This document shows, one piece after another, positions 26,848 through 35,048 of a stretch of 64,000 nt of DNA (positions are counted from its first letter, which is position 1; every line of letters begins with the position of its first letter). Source of the DNA: Silvibacterium bohemicum. GTDB taxonomy: Bacteria; Acidobacteriota; Terriglobia; Terriglobales; Acidobacteriaceae. The position numbers and the translations under genes are program-made. The stretch is taken from NCBI RefSeq assembly GCF_001006305.1, contig NZ_LBHJ01000004.1, positions 124,001 to 188,000 on the forward strand. Direction: 5' to 3'. The notes below the pieces were generated by a model, which saw only the letters and a list, made by a program, of their open reading frames with translations, was not told the origin of the DNA and made no database searches.

Positions 26848-27324
26848 ATGCTTTCGCCTATGTTGGATTTGCAAGTCAGACGCCTTCAGCAGGCTTATCC
26901 CGCGATCTTTCTCGCGTGCCATCGCAAACATGTGCGCGAGGATGGCGGCGGCAACACGGTTACGGAGCGGCAGGCCAGCGTGCTCGATCATCTGGACGAG
27001 AAGCAGCCGACAACGCTTTCTAAGCTGGCCGAGCACATGGGTGTAAGCCGCTCGACGATGAGCATCACGGTTTCGCGGCTGGTACGCGGCGGTTATGTGG
27101 CGCGCAGGAAAGATGCACTGGACACGCGCTCGGTTGCGCTCACGCTTACGCGGGCCGGGGTGCGGGTACGCGAGGAGAATGCGCTGCTGCATCCGGAGCT
27201 GGTGCGGCAGATTCTGCGCAGGATGCGCGCAGAAGAGATGGAGGGCGCGTTACACGGTATCGAGAGCCTGGCGAAATATGCGCGCATCGTGCTGCGCGAG
27301 CGAAAGAAGGAACAAAAAAGATGA
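26848..27324 (+). CDS. MarR-family transcriptional regulator
   Basis: Winged-helix repressor of about 158 residues. The helix-turn-helix is clear: TTLSKLAEHMGVSRSTMSITVSRLVRGGYV, followed by the wing with the conserved DxR as KDALDTRSVALTLTRAG. The start is uncertain among TTG 26824, ATG 26848 and ATG 26860. Its stop overlaps the next gene by four bases (ATGA). It may regulate the START-like gene and perhaps the flanking CoA-transferase genes; that is inference from position. Confidence 0.87.
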   Translation: MLSPMLDLQVRRLQQAYPAIFLACHRKHVREDGGGNTVTERQASVLDHLDEKQPTTLSKLAEHMGVSRSTMSITVSRLVRGGYVARRKDALDTRSVALTLTRAGVRVREENALLHPELVRQILRRMRAEEMEGALHGIESLAKYARIVLRERKKEQKR

Positions 27325-27833
27325 AGATTCTGATGATTATCATCGCGGCGCTGGTGCTATTGATCCTGATCGTTGTCGTGACCGGCGCGCTGCTTCCGAA
27401 ACGCCATGTGAGCTCGCGAAGCGCTCACTTCAACGCCAGCGCTGAGCAGCTTTTCACACTGATTGCCGGGTCGCAGACATGGCGGCCCGACGTTGCAAAG
27501 TGCGAGGATGTGCCCGACAGCAGCGGCCGTCATCTGCAACGCGAGACCAGCCGGCGCGGAGAGAAAATAACGTACGAACTGCTGGCCATCGATCCGCCGC
27601 ACTCCATCCAGCGCAAGATTGCGACTCCGAATCTTCCTTACTCCGGTAGCTGGAGCTTCATTCTGAGTCCAACTTCGAATGGAACCGAGGTGCGCATCAC
27701 GGAAGATGGAGAGATCTACAATCCCATCTTTCGCTTTGTCACTCGCTTCATCATGGGAGAGACGGCGACGCTCGATGCTTACCTGCGCGCGATGGGCAAA
27801 GCCACTGGGCAGGATGTGACGCCGAAGGACTGA
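27321..27833 (+). CDS. membrane-anchored SRPBCC (START-like) protein
   Basis: Protein of 170 residues with one N-terminal membrane anchor (about 3-25) followed by an SRPBCC lipid- or ligand-binding fold: HVSSRSAHFNASAEQLFTLI at the start and an amphipathic C-terminal helix. It overlaps the MarR gene by four bases, so the two are translated together. The ligand is unknown. Confidence 0.8.
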   Translation: MKILMIIIAALVLLILIVVVTGALLPKRHVSSRSAHFNASAEQLFTLIAGSQTWRPDVAKCEDVPDSSGRHLQRETSRRGEKITYELLAIDPPHSIQRKIATPNLPYSGSWSFILSPTSNGTEVRITEDGEIYNPIFRFVTRFIMGETATLDAYLRAMGKATGQDVTPKD

Positions 27834-27836
27834 GCT

Positions 27837-28163
27837 TCACTTCGCGGGATGAAATCGCTGCTGGATCGTATCGCAGATATCCCGGTAGCGTCGTACGTAG
27901 CGGAAATCAAAAAAAAGCGTAGTCGCGGCGATCAGCAGGCATACGGCGAGGAACCAGCGCTGGGAGCGCTCCTTGTGCCTGGCCATCTGGCGAAAGCAGA
28001 TCGACATCAGAAATGCGGCGATGGTTGCAAGGACGGTCAGGGGAGCCAGATGATTGCAATCGACTCCTCCTACCTGCCGCATATACCAGGCGGAGGCGGC
28101 AGCGGCGAGGAGGCACAGGATTGCCGTGCTGAATAGACGAAAAGGAAAACCAGGACGATTCAG
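27837..28163 (-). CDS. small membrane protein with probable CTG start
   Basis: Hydrophobic protein with three likely membrane spans (FSTAILCLLAAAASAWYM, LAPLTVLATIAAFLMSI and WFLAVCLLIAATTLFF) and a charged C terminus. No ATG, GTG or TTG start fits between the scoB stop at 28175 and the first span. A CTG at 28163 follows a GGAG site by 7 bases, just after the scoB stop, and gives 108 residues. Longer versions would overlap scoB by over 100 bases. It is probably translated from the scoB transcript. Function unknown. Confidence 0.6.
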   Translation of the reverse strand: MNRPGFPFRLFSTAILCLLAAAASAWYMRQVGGVDCNHLAPLTVLATIAAFLMSICFRQMARHKERSQRWFLAVCLLIAATTLFFDFRYVRRYRDICDTIQQRFHPAK

Positions 28164-28174
28164 TGCTGCGCTCC

Positions 28175-28921
28175 TTACGAGGTCATCTGCTTGATCGCCG
28201 GGCTGACGATCAGCCTGGCTTCTGTGGCGCGCTGCACGTCCTCGATGGTGAGGTCGGGAGCTATCTCTTCGAGCACCAGGCCCTCGGGAGTCACCTTGAT
28301 CCACGCCATCTCGGTGGCGATGGTATCCACGACTTTCAGTCCGGTGATGGGAAGCGTGCAGCGCTTTAGTATCTTGGGGCGACCGTCTTTGGTGGTGTGC
28401 TCCATGGCTACGATGACGCGCCGCGCGCTGGCCACCAGATCCATGGCTCCGCCCATGCCCTTGACCATCTTGCCGGGGATCATCCAGTTGGCCAGGTTCC
28501 CTTCTTCATCGACCTCCATCGCGCCCAGGATGCTGAGATCGATATGGCCGCCGCGAATCATGGCGAAAGAATCTGCGCTGGAAAAATAGGACGTTCCGGG
28601 CAGCTCGGAGATTGTTTCTTTGCCGGCGTTGATGAGGTCTGAGTCCTCGGTGCCTTCGACCGGATAAGGCCCCACGCCCAGCATGCCGTTCTCGGACTGG
28701 AGCACGACCTCGACGCCAGCCGGGACGTGGTTTGCAACTAAAGTAGGCATGCCAATGCCGAGATTCACGTAGAAGCCGTCGCGCAATTCACGCGCTACGC
28801 GAGTTACGATACGCTCGCGTTTGACGATTTCGGCTGAAATGGGAGCCGGGACCCCAGCAACTTTCGGAGAAGCAGCCGAGACCGGCGAAGAATCGCCCGG
28901 ATTCGATAGAGTAGTACTCAT
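28175..28921 (-). CDS. scoB: 3-oxoacid CoA-transferase, subunit B
   Basis: Catalytic-glutamate subunit of the CoA-transferase whose A subunit is at 25971. The active-site motif [12 protein letters not shown] is present, with [15 protein letters not shown] upstream and [15 protein letters not shown] downstream. The 248-residue product has about 30 extra Ser/Pro-rich residues at its N terminus. Minus strand, convergent with scoA, with three genes between. The divergent small gene at 28948 starts 27 bases upstream. Confidence 0.93.
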   Translation of the reverse strand: MSTTLSNPGDSSPVSAASPKVAGVPAPISAEIVKRERIVTRVARELRDGFYVNLGIGMPTLVANHVPAGVEVVLQSENGMLGVGPYPVEGTEDSDLINAGKETISELPGTSYFSSADSFAMIRGGHIDLSILGAMEVDEEGNLANWMIPGKMVKGMGGAMDLVASARRVIVAMEHTTKDGRPKILKRCTLPITGLKVVDTIATEMAWIKVTPEGLVLEEIAPDLTIEDVQRATEARLIVSPAIKQMTS

Positions 28922-28947
28922 TGGCGTCTGATCTTAGCAGTTTCCCC

Positions 28948-29241
28948 ATGCCCTACGCTGTCTTCAATCTCCGGGCTCGTTCGCTGGTGCGCGGCACCGT
29001 GACTGTGCTGGGCAGCCTGCTGGCCGCCTTCGTTCTTTCCGGCTTCCCCCACGCTCATCCCGCGTGGCCGATTGTCTTTCCCGCCTTCACCGCGCTATGG
29101 GGCACCTATGAAACGCTGCGCTGCCTGAGGCTTCGCTGGAGCTTCTACCATGGCGGGGTTTTGCTGCTGCTCTACATGGACGTGATGGCGCTGGCGATGA
29201 TCTTCTTCCTGCTGCTCTTTCCCTATGCGGGATGGATTTAG
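28948..29241 (+). CDS. small predicted membrane protein
   Basis: About 97 residues with hydrophobic stretches near 14-35, 42-56 and 69-92. Start at ATG 28948; a TTG at 28921 is in frame but touches the scoB start codon. I recognise no family and there is no strong RBS. Its divergent position from scoB and the coherent hydrophobic pattern support it as a gene. Confidence 0.6.
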   Translation: MPYAVFNLRARSLVRGTVTVLGSLLAAFVLSGFPHAHPAWPIVFPAFTALWGTYETLRCLRLRWSFYHGGVLLLLYMDVMALAMIFFLLLFPYAGWI

Positions 29242-29297
29242 TAAGCCCAGAAAGCACTCGGTCCTTTCGCAAGCACGCAAAAGGACCGGAGGACGAA

Positions 29298-30356
29298 CTA
29301 GCCGTTGACTGCCGCCGTCTCTAGACTCTGCAGCGCTTCGGTATAAGGAGCTCGCAGAACGCCGCGTTCAGTAATGATGGCAGTTACATATTTGGCGGGC
29401 GTGACATCGAAGGCCGGATTCTCGACTCCGACTCCGTCCGGAGTGAGCTGCTTCCCAGCGTGATGCGTGACTTCGACAGCTGCCCGCTCCTCAATGGGAA
29501 TGTCGTCTCCGTGCGCGGTTTCCAGGTCGATGGTCGACCAGGGCGCCGCGACATAAAACGGAACGCCGTGCTCCTTGGCTAAAATCGCTACGCCATAGGT
29601 GCCGATCTTGTTAGCGACATCGCCATTCGCCGCGATCCGGTCCGCGCCGACGATCACCGCCTGAATCTTGCCCCTGCGCATCAGGCTGGCCACCATGTTG
29701 TCGCAGATGACCTTGGTCGGAATGCCGTCGTGCATCAGCTCCCAGGCCGTGAGCCTGGCGCCTTGCAGAAAGGGCCGCGTCTCGTCGGCAAAAACCTGGA
29801 TTTTGCTTCCCTGCTCGACCGCGCTCCGGATAACGCCCAGAGCCGTGCCGTATCCGCAGGTGGCGAGCGCGCCCGCATTGCAGTGGGTCAACACCCCGCC
29901 TTCTTTGGGAAGCAAGGATGCCCCATGCGCACCCATCGACCGGCATGCAGCAATGTCCTGGTCGTACATCTTGAGAGCTTCGGCGATCATGGCCGCGCGG
30001 ATGCCGTCAATGGTCGCGTCCGGCTTGCGCTCCAGCGTGTAGAAGAGCTCTTCCATGCGGCTGATGGCCCAGAAGAGATTGACTGCCGTGGGCCGCGTTG
30101 CCGCCAGCACCTGGCAGATCTGCCGCACTTCGGTCGACAGGTCGCCGATCGTCGCAGCCTGGCTTCTAGTAACGCCTAGCGCTACGCCCATGGCTGCAGC
30201 AACACCAATTGCCGGCGCGCCGCGAACCACCATGGTGGTGATCACGTCGGCTACCTGCTGGTAGCTGGTGGCAAGAACATAGGTTTCTTCAAGGGGAAGC
30301 TTGGTCTGATCGAGAAAGCGAACGCCTTCCGAGGTCCATTCAAGTGTCGGAATCAT
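29298..30356 (-). CDS. mtnA: S-methyl-5-thioribose-1-phosphate isomerase
   Basis: Methionine salvage enzyme that converts methylthioribose 1-phosphate to methylthioribulose 1-phosphate. Family signatures are [32 protein letters not shown] with the catalytic Cys, [18 protein letters not shown] with the catalytic Asp, and [18 protein letters not shown]. At 352 residues it matches the family and is distinguished from eIF2B-type homologues by these blocks. No other mtn gene lies in the window. Confidence 0.95.
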   Translation of the reverse strand: MIPTLEWTSEGVRFLDQTKLPLEETYVLATSYQQVADVITTMVVRGAPAIGVAAAMGVALGVTRSQAATIGDLSTEVRQICQVLAATRPTAVNLFWAISRMEELFYTLERKPDATIDGIRAAMIAEALKMYDQDIAACRSMGAHGASLLPKEGGVLTHCNAGALATCGYGTALGVIRSAVEQGSKIQVFADETRPFLQGARLTAWELMHDGIPTKVICDNMVASLMRRGKIQAVIVGADRIAANGDVANKIGTYGVAILAKEHGVPFYVAAPWSTIDLETAHGDDIPIEERAAVEVTHHAGKQLTPDGVGVENPAFDVTPAKYVTAIITERGVLRAPYTEALQSLETAAVNG

Positions 30357-30453
30357 ACTTCTTTTAGTGTAAACGGTTGGCTCGGGCGGAGAGCATGGCC
30401 TTCCCGTTCCACGCTGTCAAAAAATGGAGAGGCGAAGTCAATCCCGGGTCTCA

Positions 30454-30488
30454 GCGGGCGCCATTTTGATGTCTGTAATGGCGCCCGC
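30454..30488. terminator. strong hairpin between mtnA and the YXWGXW gene
   Basis: GCGGGCGCCATT / AATGGCGCCCGC is a perfect 12-bp stem with an 11-base loop, 15 bases after the stop of the minus-strand YXWGXW gene. No T tract follows on either strand, so it may protect the 3' end or work with Rho. Confidence 0.55.
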
Positions 30489-30503
30489 AAAGCGTTGAAT
30501 CGC

Positions 30504-30794
30504 CTACCGCCAGTGTCCTTGAATCCAGATATATCCGCCGGGACGGCGATCCCAATGACCGGGGATCCAAACCCCTCCGCGACGCGGCGGGATTACCCAG
30601 CGTCCGCCTACCCAGACGTAACGATGACCATCCCAACGGTGATAGCCATCGATCCACACATGGCGGGGGCTAGGCGCAATCGGCCGGGCTTCGACGACGG
30701 GCGGCGGAGGTGCAACCCGCACCACTATCTGCGCAAAGGCAGCACTTGTTCCCAAGATCGCGGTGGCAACCAGAGCCAGCATCCATTTCTTCAT
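30504..30794 (-). CDS. secreted YXWGXW-repeat protein
   Basis: Exported 96-residue protein. ATG 30794 has AAGGA 7 bases upstream and opens a signal peptide (KKWMLALVATAILGTSAAFA). The mature part is built of repeated aromatic units: HVWIDGYHRWDG, RYVWVGGRWVIPP, GVWIPGHWDRRPG and YIWIQGHW, the WxxGxW / YXWGXW pattern. Such proteins are frequent in Acidobacteria and Proteobacteria; their role is unknown. The frame runs open upstream but that part lacks coding features. Confidence 0.88.
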   Translation of the reverse strand: MKKWMLALVATAILGTSAAFAQIVVRVAPPPPVVEARPIAPSPRHVWIDGYHRWDGHRYVWVGGRWVIPPRRGGVWIPGHWDRRPGGYIWIQGHWR

Positions 30795-31403
30795 TTGAAT
30801 TTCCTTTCTTCTTCGTACTTCGTGAGTGTTTTCCTGTTTGCGATGGCATAAATCATATTCGCCTGCGGCTTGAATCACCCATCGCTCACTGTTGAATAAC
30901 ACGCTCCCCGCTCCCAGGTTGCGCCGCATGCGCGGCCCGCAGGAGATTCTCTCCAAAAGAACGGCAGGCAACCGGCAAAACGGAATCAGAACCCTCAGAT
31001 GCATCGACTCATATACACTGTTGCCAGAGCGTCGGCATCGTTCGCAGATGGAAAACCAGCCCGATTTCTTGTCCGGTGTGGAAGCGAATCTCCGGAGTAG
31101 TCGACCAGCACTCGACTCTCAGCTTGGCAACACCATCCGGATCACCGGGGAAGAAAAGCTTCTGGATTGACTCGCAACTTCAGAAGGCCCGCAGCGTCTT
31201 CTGGTGCCGTCTTCGGGTGTCGTCTCCTGACGCCGAGGATAGGAGTATTGGATCATCTCCATCGCTTCGCAGCATGGACGTTTGCAACAGACATCAGTCG
31301 AAGCAGTATCGCTGTGACAAAAGTTTTTCGTATCCAACCGGAAATGGATGATCTTCCTGGTAGACACGAGCATCATTGAAAGAGCACCGAGCAATACGTT
31401 CTC
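30795..31403. other. 609-bp stretch without a supportable gene
   Basis: Between the YXWGXW gene and the diguanylate cyclase gene. Several short open frames exist on both strands but none has a recognisable domain, RBS or consistent composition. The cyclase frame itself is closed by a TGA at 31377. It could hold promoters for both divergent genes or a decayed gene. Confidence 0.5.
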
Positions 31404-32555
31404 ATGGATGACATTGTGCCTATGGTTTTCAGAGCAGCCCCCCCTCTCTCTGCGGCCCTTGCTGCCTGGGAGCCAGCCAATCGTGCGTTGACGAGTCTCG
31501 TCAGCGTTGCAACACTTCCTGGCTGGTGGACGGAACGCCATTTGCTCTTCGTTCTGTGTGCGCTGTGCAGCTCAGTCGTTGCCGCGCTCACCTGGGGCGC
31601 CATTCTGCGCCATCGCATGCGCCAGCAGACGGACATTCTGCGCCGAACGATGGAAGAAGAGGCAGCGCGTGAGCGCCGGCGGGCTTTTGTGGAGAGGGAG
31701 CGCGGCCGGGTTCTGGAAGCCATCAATAGCTCCATGCCTCTGGAGCAGGTGCTGGGCATGATTACCAGCTTCATCAGCGAGCAGATGAATGGCCTCTGCT
31801 GCTGGTGCGTTCCCCACAACGGCGGCATTTTAGGATGCAACAAAACCCGGGGCGTCGACTTGCCGGTCGAAGGCATGCCTCACACACGGCGGGACATTCA
31901 TTCCAGCAGCGGTGAACAACTCGGCATCTTCATTCTGGATGGAGTTCACCCACCCGGCGATCCTCTCGCAGGCAGCGAGCTTCTCGACCTGGGAGTGAGC
32001 CTGGCCGCGTTGGCTATCGACAATCGCCGGCTTTATGAAGATCTCATTCATCGTTCGGAATACGATCAGCTCACCGAGATTCCCAACCGGTTTCTGCTGG
32101 AGTGCCGTATCTCCAGCTCTCTTACCAGCGCGCAGCGCCACCAACAGCGCTTCGCCCTTATCTATATCGATCTCGACCGGTTCAAGAGGATCAACGATCA
32201 ATACGGACACCGGATTGGCGACGTCTTTCTGCAGAAGGTGGCGAGACGGCTCACCGACCGGCTGCGCAGCCGCGACACGCTAGCAAGAGTGGGAGGAGAT
32301 GAATTCATCGCGCTCATTCCCATCGTGCGCGACCGCAGCGAGGCGGAAGAGATCGCGCGCCGACTGGAAAATTGCTTCGAATCGCCGTTCGTCATCGACG
32401 ACCTCATCCTCCAGGGAAGCGCCAGCGTCGGCGTCGCAATCTATCCCGAGGATGGAGGAGACGCCCACGAGCTGAAGCTGGTCGCGGACGCCGCCATGTA
32501 CAGCAGCAAGCAAAAGGTCGAGGGCTATCACCGGCATGAACGGGAGTTTTTCTAA
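31404..32555 (+). CDS. membrane diguanylate cyclase (GGDEF)
   Basis: Makes cyclic di-GMP from GTP. The 383-residue protein has one membrane span (about 47-68) preceded by a PGWWTERH segment, then a coiled linker rich in Arg and Glu, a weak GAF-like sensor domain (about 105-215) and a GGDEF domain. The active site RVGGDEFIAL is intact and the RxxD inhibitory site (RSRD) lies at the right distance. The WWT-x2-H sequence before the span resembles acidobacterial sensor kinases with large periplasmic domains, but here only about 45 residues precede the span. Confidence 0.9.
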   Translation: MDDIVPMVFRAAPPLSAALAAWEPANRALTSLVSVATLPGWWTERHLLFVLCALCSSVVAALTWGAILRHRMRQQTDILRRTMEEEAARERRRAFVERERGRVLEAINSSMPLEQVLGMITSFISEQMNGLCCWCVPHNGGILGCNKTRGVDLPVEGMPHTRRDIHSSSGEQLGIFILDGVHPPGDPLAGSELLDLGVSLAALAIDNRRLYEDLIHRSEYDQLTEIPNRFLLECRISSSLTSAQRHQQRFALIYIDLDRFKRINDQYGHRIGDVFLQKVARRLTDRLRSRDTLARVGGDEFIALIPIVRDRSEAEEIARRLENCFESPFVIDDLILQGSASVGVAIYPEDGGDAHELKLVADAAMYSSKQKVEGYHRHEREFF

Positions 32556-32601
32556 GATTCAATGCTCGTGGCGCGAGCCGTCGCCGCGCTACAATCCTGG
32601 G

Positions 32602-32805
32602 GTGAGTTCGCCCCGCTCTAAATCGCGGTCTGCGTGGTATTGGATCCTGATCCTGCCGTCGATCGGATTGCTCTTTCCCGCGTTCTATGCCCGGTCGGCA
32701 CCCGAGCTTTTCGGTTTCCCTTTTTTCTACTGGTACCAGATCGTATGGATCCTGGTTACGGCTCTCCTCACGGCCATCGCCTACTTTGCCAGTGAGCGGA
32801 AGTAG
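32602..32805 (+). CDS. DUF3311 small membrane protein
   Basis: About 67 residues from GTG 32602 with two membrane spans. LFGFPFFYWYQIVWILVTA is the conserved DUF3311 core. In many genomes the gene lies directly before a sodium:solute symporter and may be its partner, but none follows here; the next gene is on the other strand. The start is chosen to leave out a polar, low-similarity N-terminal stretch that overlaps the cyclase stop. Confidence 0.75.
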   Translation: MSSPRSKSRSAWYWILILPSIGLLFPAFYARSAPELFGFPFFYWYQIVWILVTALLTAIAYFASERK

Positions 32806-32850
32806 TTCCGTCCGGCGAAAATCGGGACTGCGATAGTTCGAACGTTACGC

Positions 32851-33465
32851 CTAGAAACTATCCTCTTCTTTTGCCTGATGCGACCTTTGCAGAGAACAGC
32901 CAGTCGAGCGAACAGTCCAGACGCTGCCATTGAAGCGAAGGTCGGTTAGCGATAGCGGCGCGATATCGATCCGCCAGAAAGTCTGCGGCGGTGAAACCAA
33001 TGCGTGGACGATGGCGGCGCGCACCACCGCCGGGTGCGTCACGGCTAGGACATGCCCCGCATCGCGCTGACCCTCCTGCTCTATCTCTTGCATCCAGCGG
33101 CCGGTCCTGCCGATGAGGGTCGCGATGGATTCGCCTCCATGCGGAGAGGCCTCGGGTTCCCTGAGCCAGGCGACGATACACTCCGGATCTTCGGACTGAA
33201 CCTCTTCGATGCCGCGTCCACGCCACGAGCCATAGTCGCAATCGCGCAGGCCGGATTCGACTATAGGGGACAAACCCAAAGCGCGGGCGGTCTGTTGAGT
33301 TCGCAATTCAGGGCCTGACAGGGTTTGTTGCGCCCTGGGCGCGATCCAATTAAACGCGGCTACTTTCGCGAGCTCCTGATCCGTAACCGGTTCATCGAGT
33401 GGGAAGGCTGCCTGGCGCTGGGCATTCGTCGGTGCGTGGGTGATGAGCGTCAATCGTGCTGTCAC
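32851..33465 (-). CDS. histidine-phosphatase-fold protein, possibly CobC-like
   Basis: About 204 residues from GTG 33465; an upstream ATG at 33546 is less likely. The phosphatase RHG motif is replaced by THAPT (LTLITHAPTNAQ), a variant found in a distinct histidine-phosphatase subgroup. The second His is in AVTHPAVVRAAI. It diverges from a cobalamin riboswitch and cobalt genes, so a role in cobalamin side-chain synthesis (alpha-ribazole phosphatase-like) is possible. That is context-based inference only. Confidence 0.8.
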   Translation of the reverse strand: MTARLTLITHAPTNAQRQAAFPLDEPVTDQELAKVAAFNWIAPRAQQTLSGPELRTQQTARALGLSPIVESGLRDCDYGSWRGRGIEEVQSEDPECIVAWLREPEASPHGGESIATLIGRTGRWMQEIEQEGQRDAGHVLAVTHPAVVRAAIVHALVSPPQTFWRIDIAPLSLTDLRFNGSVWTVRSTGCSLQRSHQAKEEDSF

Positions 33466-33569
33466 TGGATTCGTTTCTCCGCTCCGGTTCCCTGCGATCT
33501 CTCTTGGAGTGCTATCACAAAGCACGTTCCTGGAGCTTGACATCAATCATACGGAGACATAGGGTTAAA

Positions 33570-33665
33570 TCAGCTTTTGAAACGAAGGAAAGAAGCCGGT
33601 GTGAGTCCGGCACGGTCGCGCCGCTGTGATCGACGGAGCATCTTCGAGAGTCAGACCTTCCTTCA
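33570..33665 (+). ncRNA. cobalamin riboswitch upstream of cbtB
   Basis: Adenosylcobalamin-sensing leader. The B12 box region is clear: GAAGCCGGTGTGAGTCCGGC, CGGTCGCGCCGCTGTGA and GAGTCAGACC. GAAGGAAAG near 33584 and CTTCCTTC near 33658 can close the outer stem. Downstream, GGGA-CGCACGA-TCCC (33687-33701) lies against the GGAGG ribosome-binding site at 33703-33707. Repression is therefore likely at translation initiation when B12 is plentiful. Confidence 0.92.
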
Positions 33666-33715
33666 TCCACAATTGAGCTCTGCATCGGGACGCACGATCC
33701 CTGGAGGTTTCTATC

Positions 33716-33937
33716 ATGCCGCAGTCGGCAGCCGGTTCCATTGCCATTGAGCCTATTTTTGTTCCCGCCATTCCGGTGCGCGAGTTATTGCCCTGGGCAA
33801 TCTTCGGCGGACTCCTGATGCTGCTCGCGATTTACTTCGTCGGAGCGGAGCAGGGTGCGACGGCGCTCATCCATGGCCGCGGTGTCCACGAGTTTGTACA
33901 CGACGGGCGTCACCTCCTCGGCTTTCCCTGCCACTAA
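33716..33937 (+). CDS. cbtB: cobalt transporter subunit CbtB
   Basis: Small membrane subunit of the CbtAB cobalt importer, 73 residues. One membrane span (LPWAIFGGLLMLLAIYFVGAEQ) is followed by the histidine-containing tail HEFVHDGRHLLGFPCH that characterises CbtB and probably binds cobalt. It has a strong GGAGG site under the preceding cobalamin riboswitch. cbtA follows 10 bases later. Confidence 0.92.
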   Translation: MPQSAAGSIAIEPIFVPAIPVRELLPWAIFGGLLMLLAIYFVGAEQGATALIHGRGVHEFVHDGRHLLGFPCH

Positions 33938-33947
33938 GGCGCATTGA

Positions 33948-34670
33948 ATGACTCGCACGCTGCTGGTGCGCGGGATGCTTGTGGGCATCGTCGCCGGCCT
34001 GCTCGTCTTTGCGCTTGCCCGGTGTATCGGTGAGCCGCAGGTGGAGCGCGCCATCGCCTTTGAAACCGGCATGGACCGTGCTGAAGGCAAAGCTGCCGAA
34101 CCGGAGATGGTGAGCCGCAAGATTCAGCGTGGCTTCGGCCTTCTCACAGGCACGGTCGTGTACGGAGCCGCTATCGGCGGCATCTTCGGGATCGTCTTCG
34201 CCTTCGCTCGCGGCCGAATTCGCATCGCCAGTCCTCGCGCGCTTGCAGCTCTGCTGGCCAGCATGGCCTTTGTTGCTATCGTTCTCGTTCCCGCTCTCAA
34301 GTACCCGGCAAATCCACCTTCGGTCGGCAATCCCGACACGATCGGAATACGCACTGCGGCGTATTTTCTGCTGATGGCGTTCTCGATTGCCGCGATGGTT
34401 ATTTCGTTTCAGGTTGGGCACCGTCTTCGCAGCCACTTTGGAGCCTGGAACGCTTCCCTGCTCTCCGCATTGCTCTTTGTCGTCATCATGGGAGCCGTCT
34501 GCCATTTTCTGCCGGAGTTCGACGAGGTTCCCGCGGGCTTTCCCGTGACCCTGATGTGGCGATTTCGTGTCGCATCGCTGGAGATGCAGACTGTGCTGTG
34601 GGCGACGCTGGGATTTCTCTTCGGCTGGCTTGCAGAACGAGACAGCGCATGGACACAGCTTCGCAATTGA
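33948..34670 (+). CDS. cbtA: cobalt transporter subunit CbtA
   Basis: Multi-span membrane subunit of the CbtAB cobalt importer, 240 residues with about five hydrophobic segments. The N-terminal LLVRGMLVGIVAGLLVFALAR-type span and GEPQVERAIAFE are family hallmarks, as are FLPEFDEVPAGFP and the closing GFLFGWLAER. It forms an operon with cbtB under B12 control, which fits cobalt uptake for cobalamin synthesis. Confidence 0.92.
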   Translation: MTRTLLVRGMLVGIVAGLLVFALARCIGEPQVERAIAFETGMDRAEGKAAEPEMVSRKIQRGFGLLTGTVVYGAAIGGIFGIVFAFARGRIRIASPRALAALLASMAFVAIVLVPALKYPANPPSVGNPDTIGIRTAAYFLLMAFSIAAMVISFQVGHRLRSHFGAWNASLLSALLFVVIMGAVCHFLPEFDEVPAGFPVTLMWRFRVASLEMQTVLWATLGFLFGWLAERDSAWTQLRN

Positions 34671-34767
34671 CCGTGTTTGACGCAGCGCAGCAACGTGCGG
34701 GCTCGATCATGCCAGCGTGGTACAAATAGACTGATCCATTGATTATTGATCATTAGATCATTGATTC

Positions 34768-34932
34768 GGGGTGCCCTTTCAGGGCTTAAAAGGGAAGCCG
34801 GTGCAAGTCCGGCGCGGTCCCGCCACTGTAACAGAGAGTAGCCGCGCACAGTACCACTCAGCGAATTGTTGGGGAAGGAATGCGGCTGGGCACGCAAGTG
34901 CCATCTTTGAGCCAGGAGACCTGCCACGGGTT
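34768..34932 (+). ncRNA. cobalamin riboswitch upstream of cobN
   Basis: Second and longer cobalamin riboswitch. Conserved parts in order: GGTGCCCTTTCAGGGCTTAAAAGGGAA, GCCGGTGCAAGTCCGGC, GCGGTCCCGCCACTGTAACAG, and GCCAGGAGACCTGCC at the 3' side. It ends about 115 bases before the cobN start. The short AT-rich stretch with TGATCATTAGATCA just upstream (34747-34760) may belong to its promoter. Confidence 0.95.
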
Positions 34933-35048
34933 AGCAGCAACTTTCTGCGAAGGACAGAAACGATGCGCCCTATTTCTCGCTTCATCCTAAATTCCGCTCT
35001 CCATTCTCACTTGGCTAAGGTGGGCGATAACGCCCCAGCGGTGAGCGC

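Noticed and set aside
31005-31403. lost periplasmic domain upstream of the diguanylate cyclase
   Set aside because: The WWT-x2-H segment hints at a larger ancestor, but the frame is closed by TGA at 31377 and no remnant is recognisable upstream.
32851-33546. phosphatase start at ATG 33546
   Set aside because: It would add 27 residues without family features; GTG 33465 begins right at the conserved first strand.
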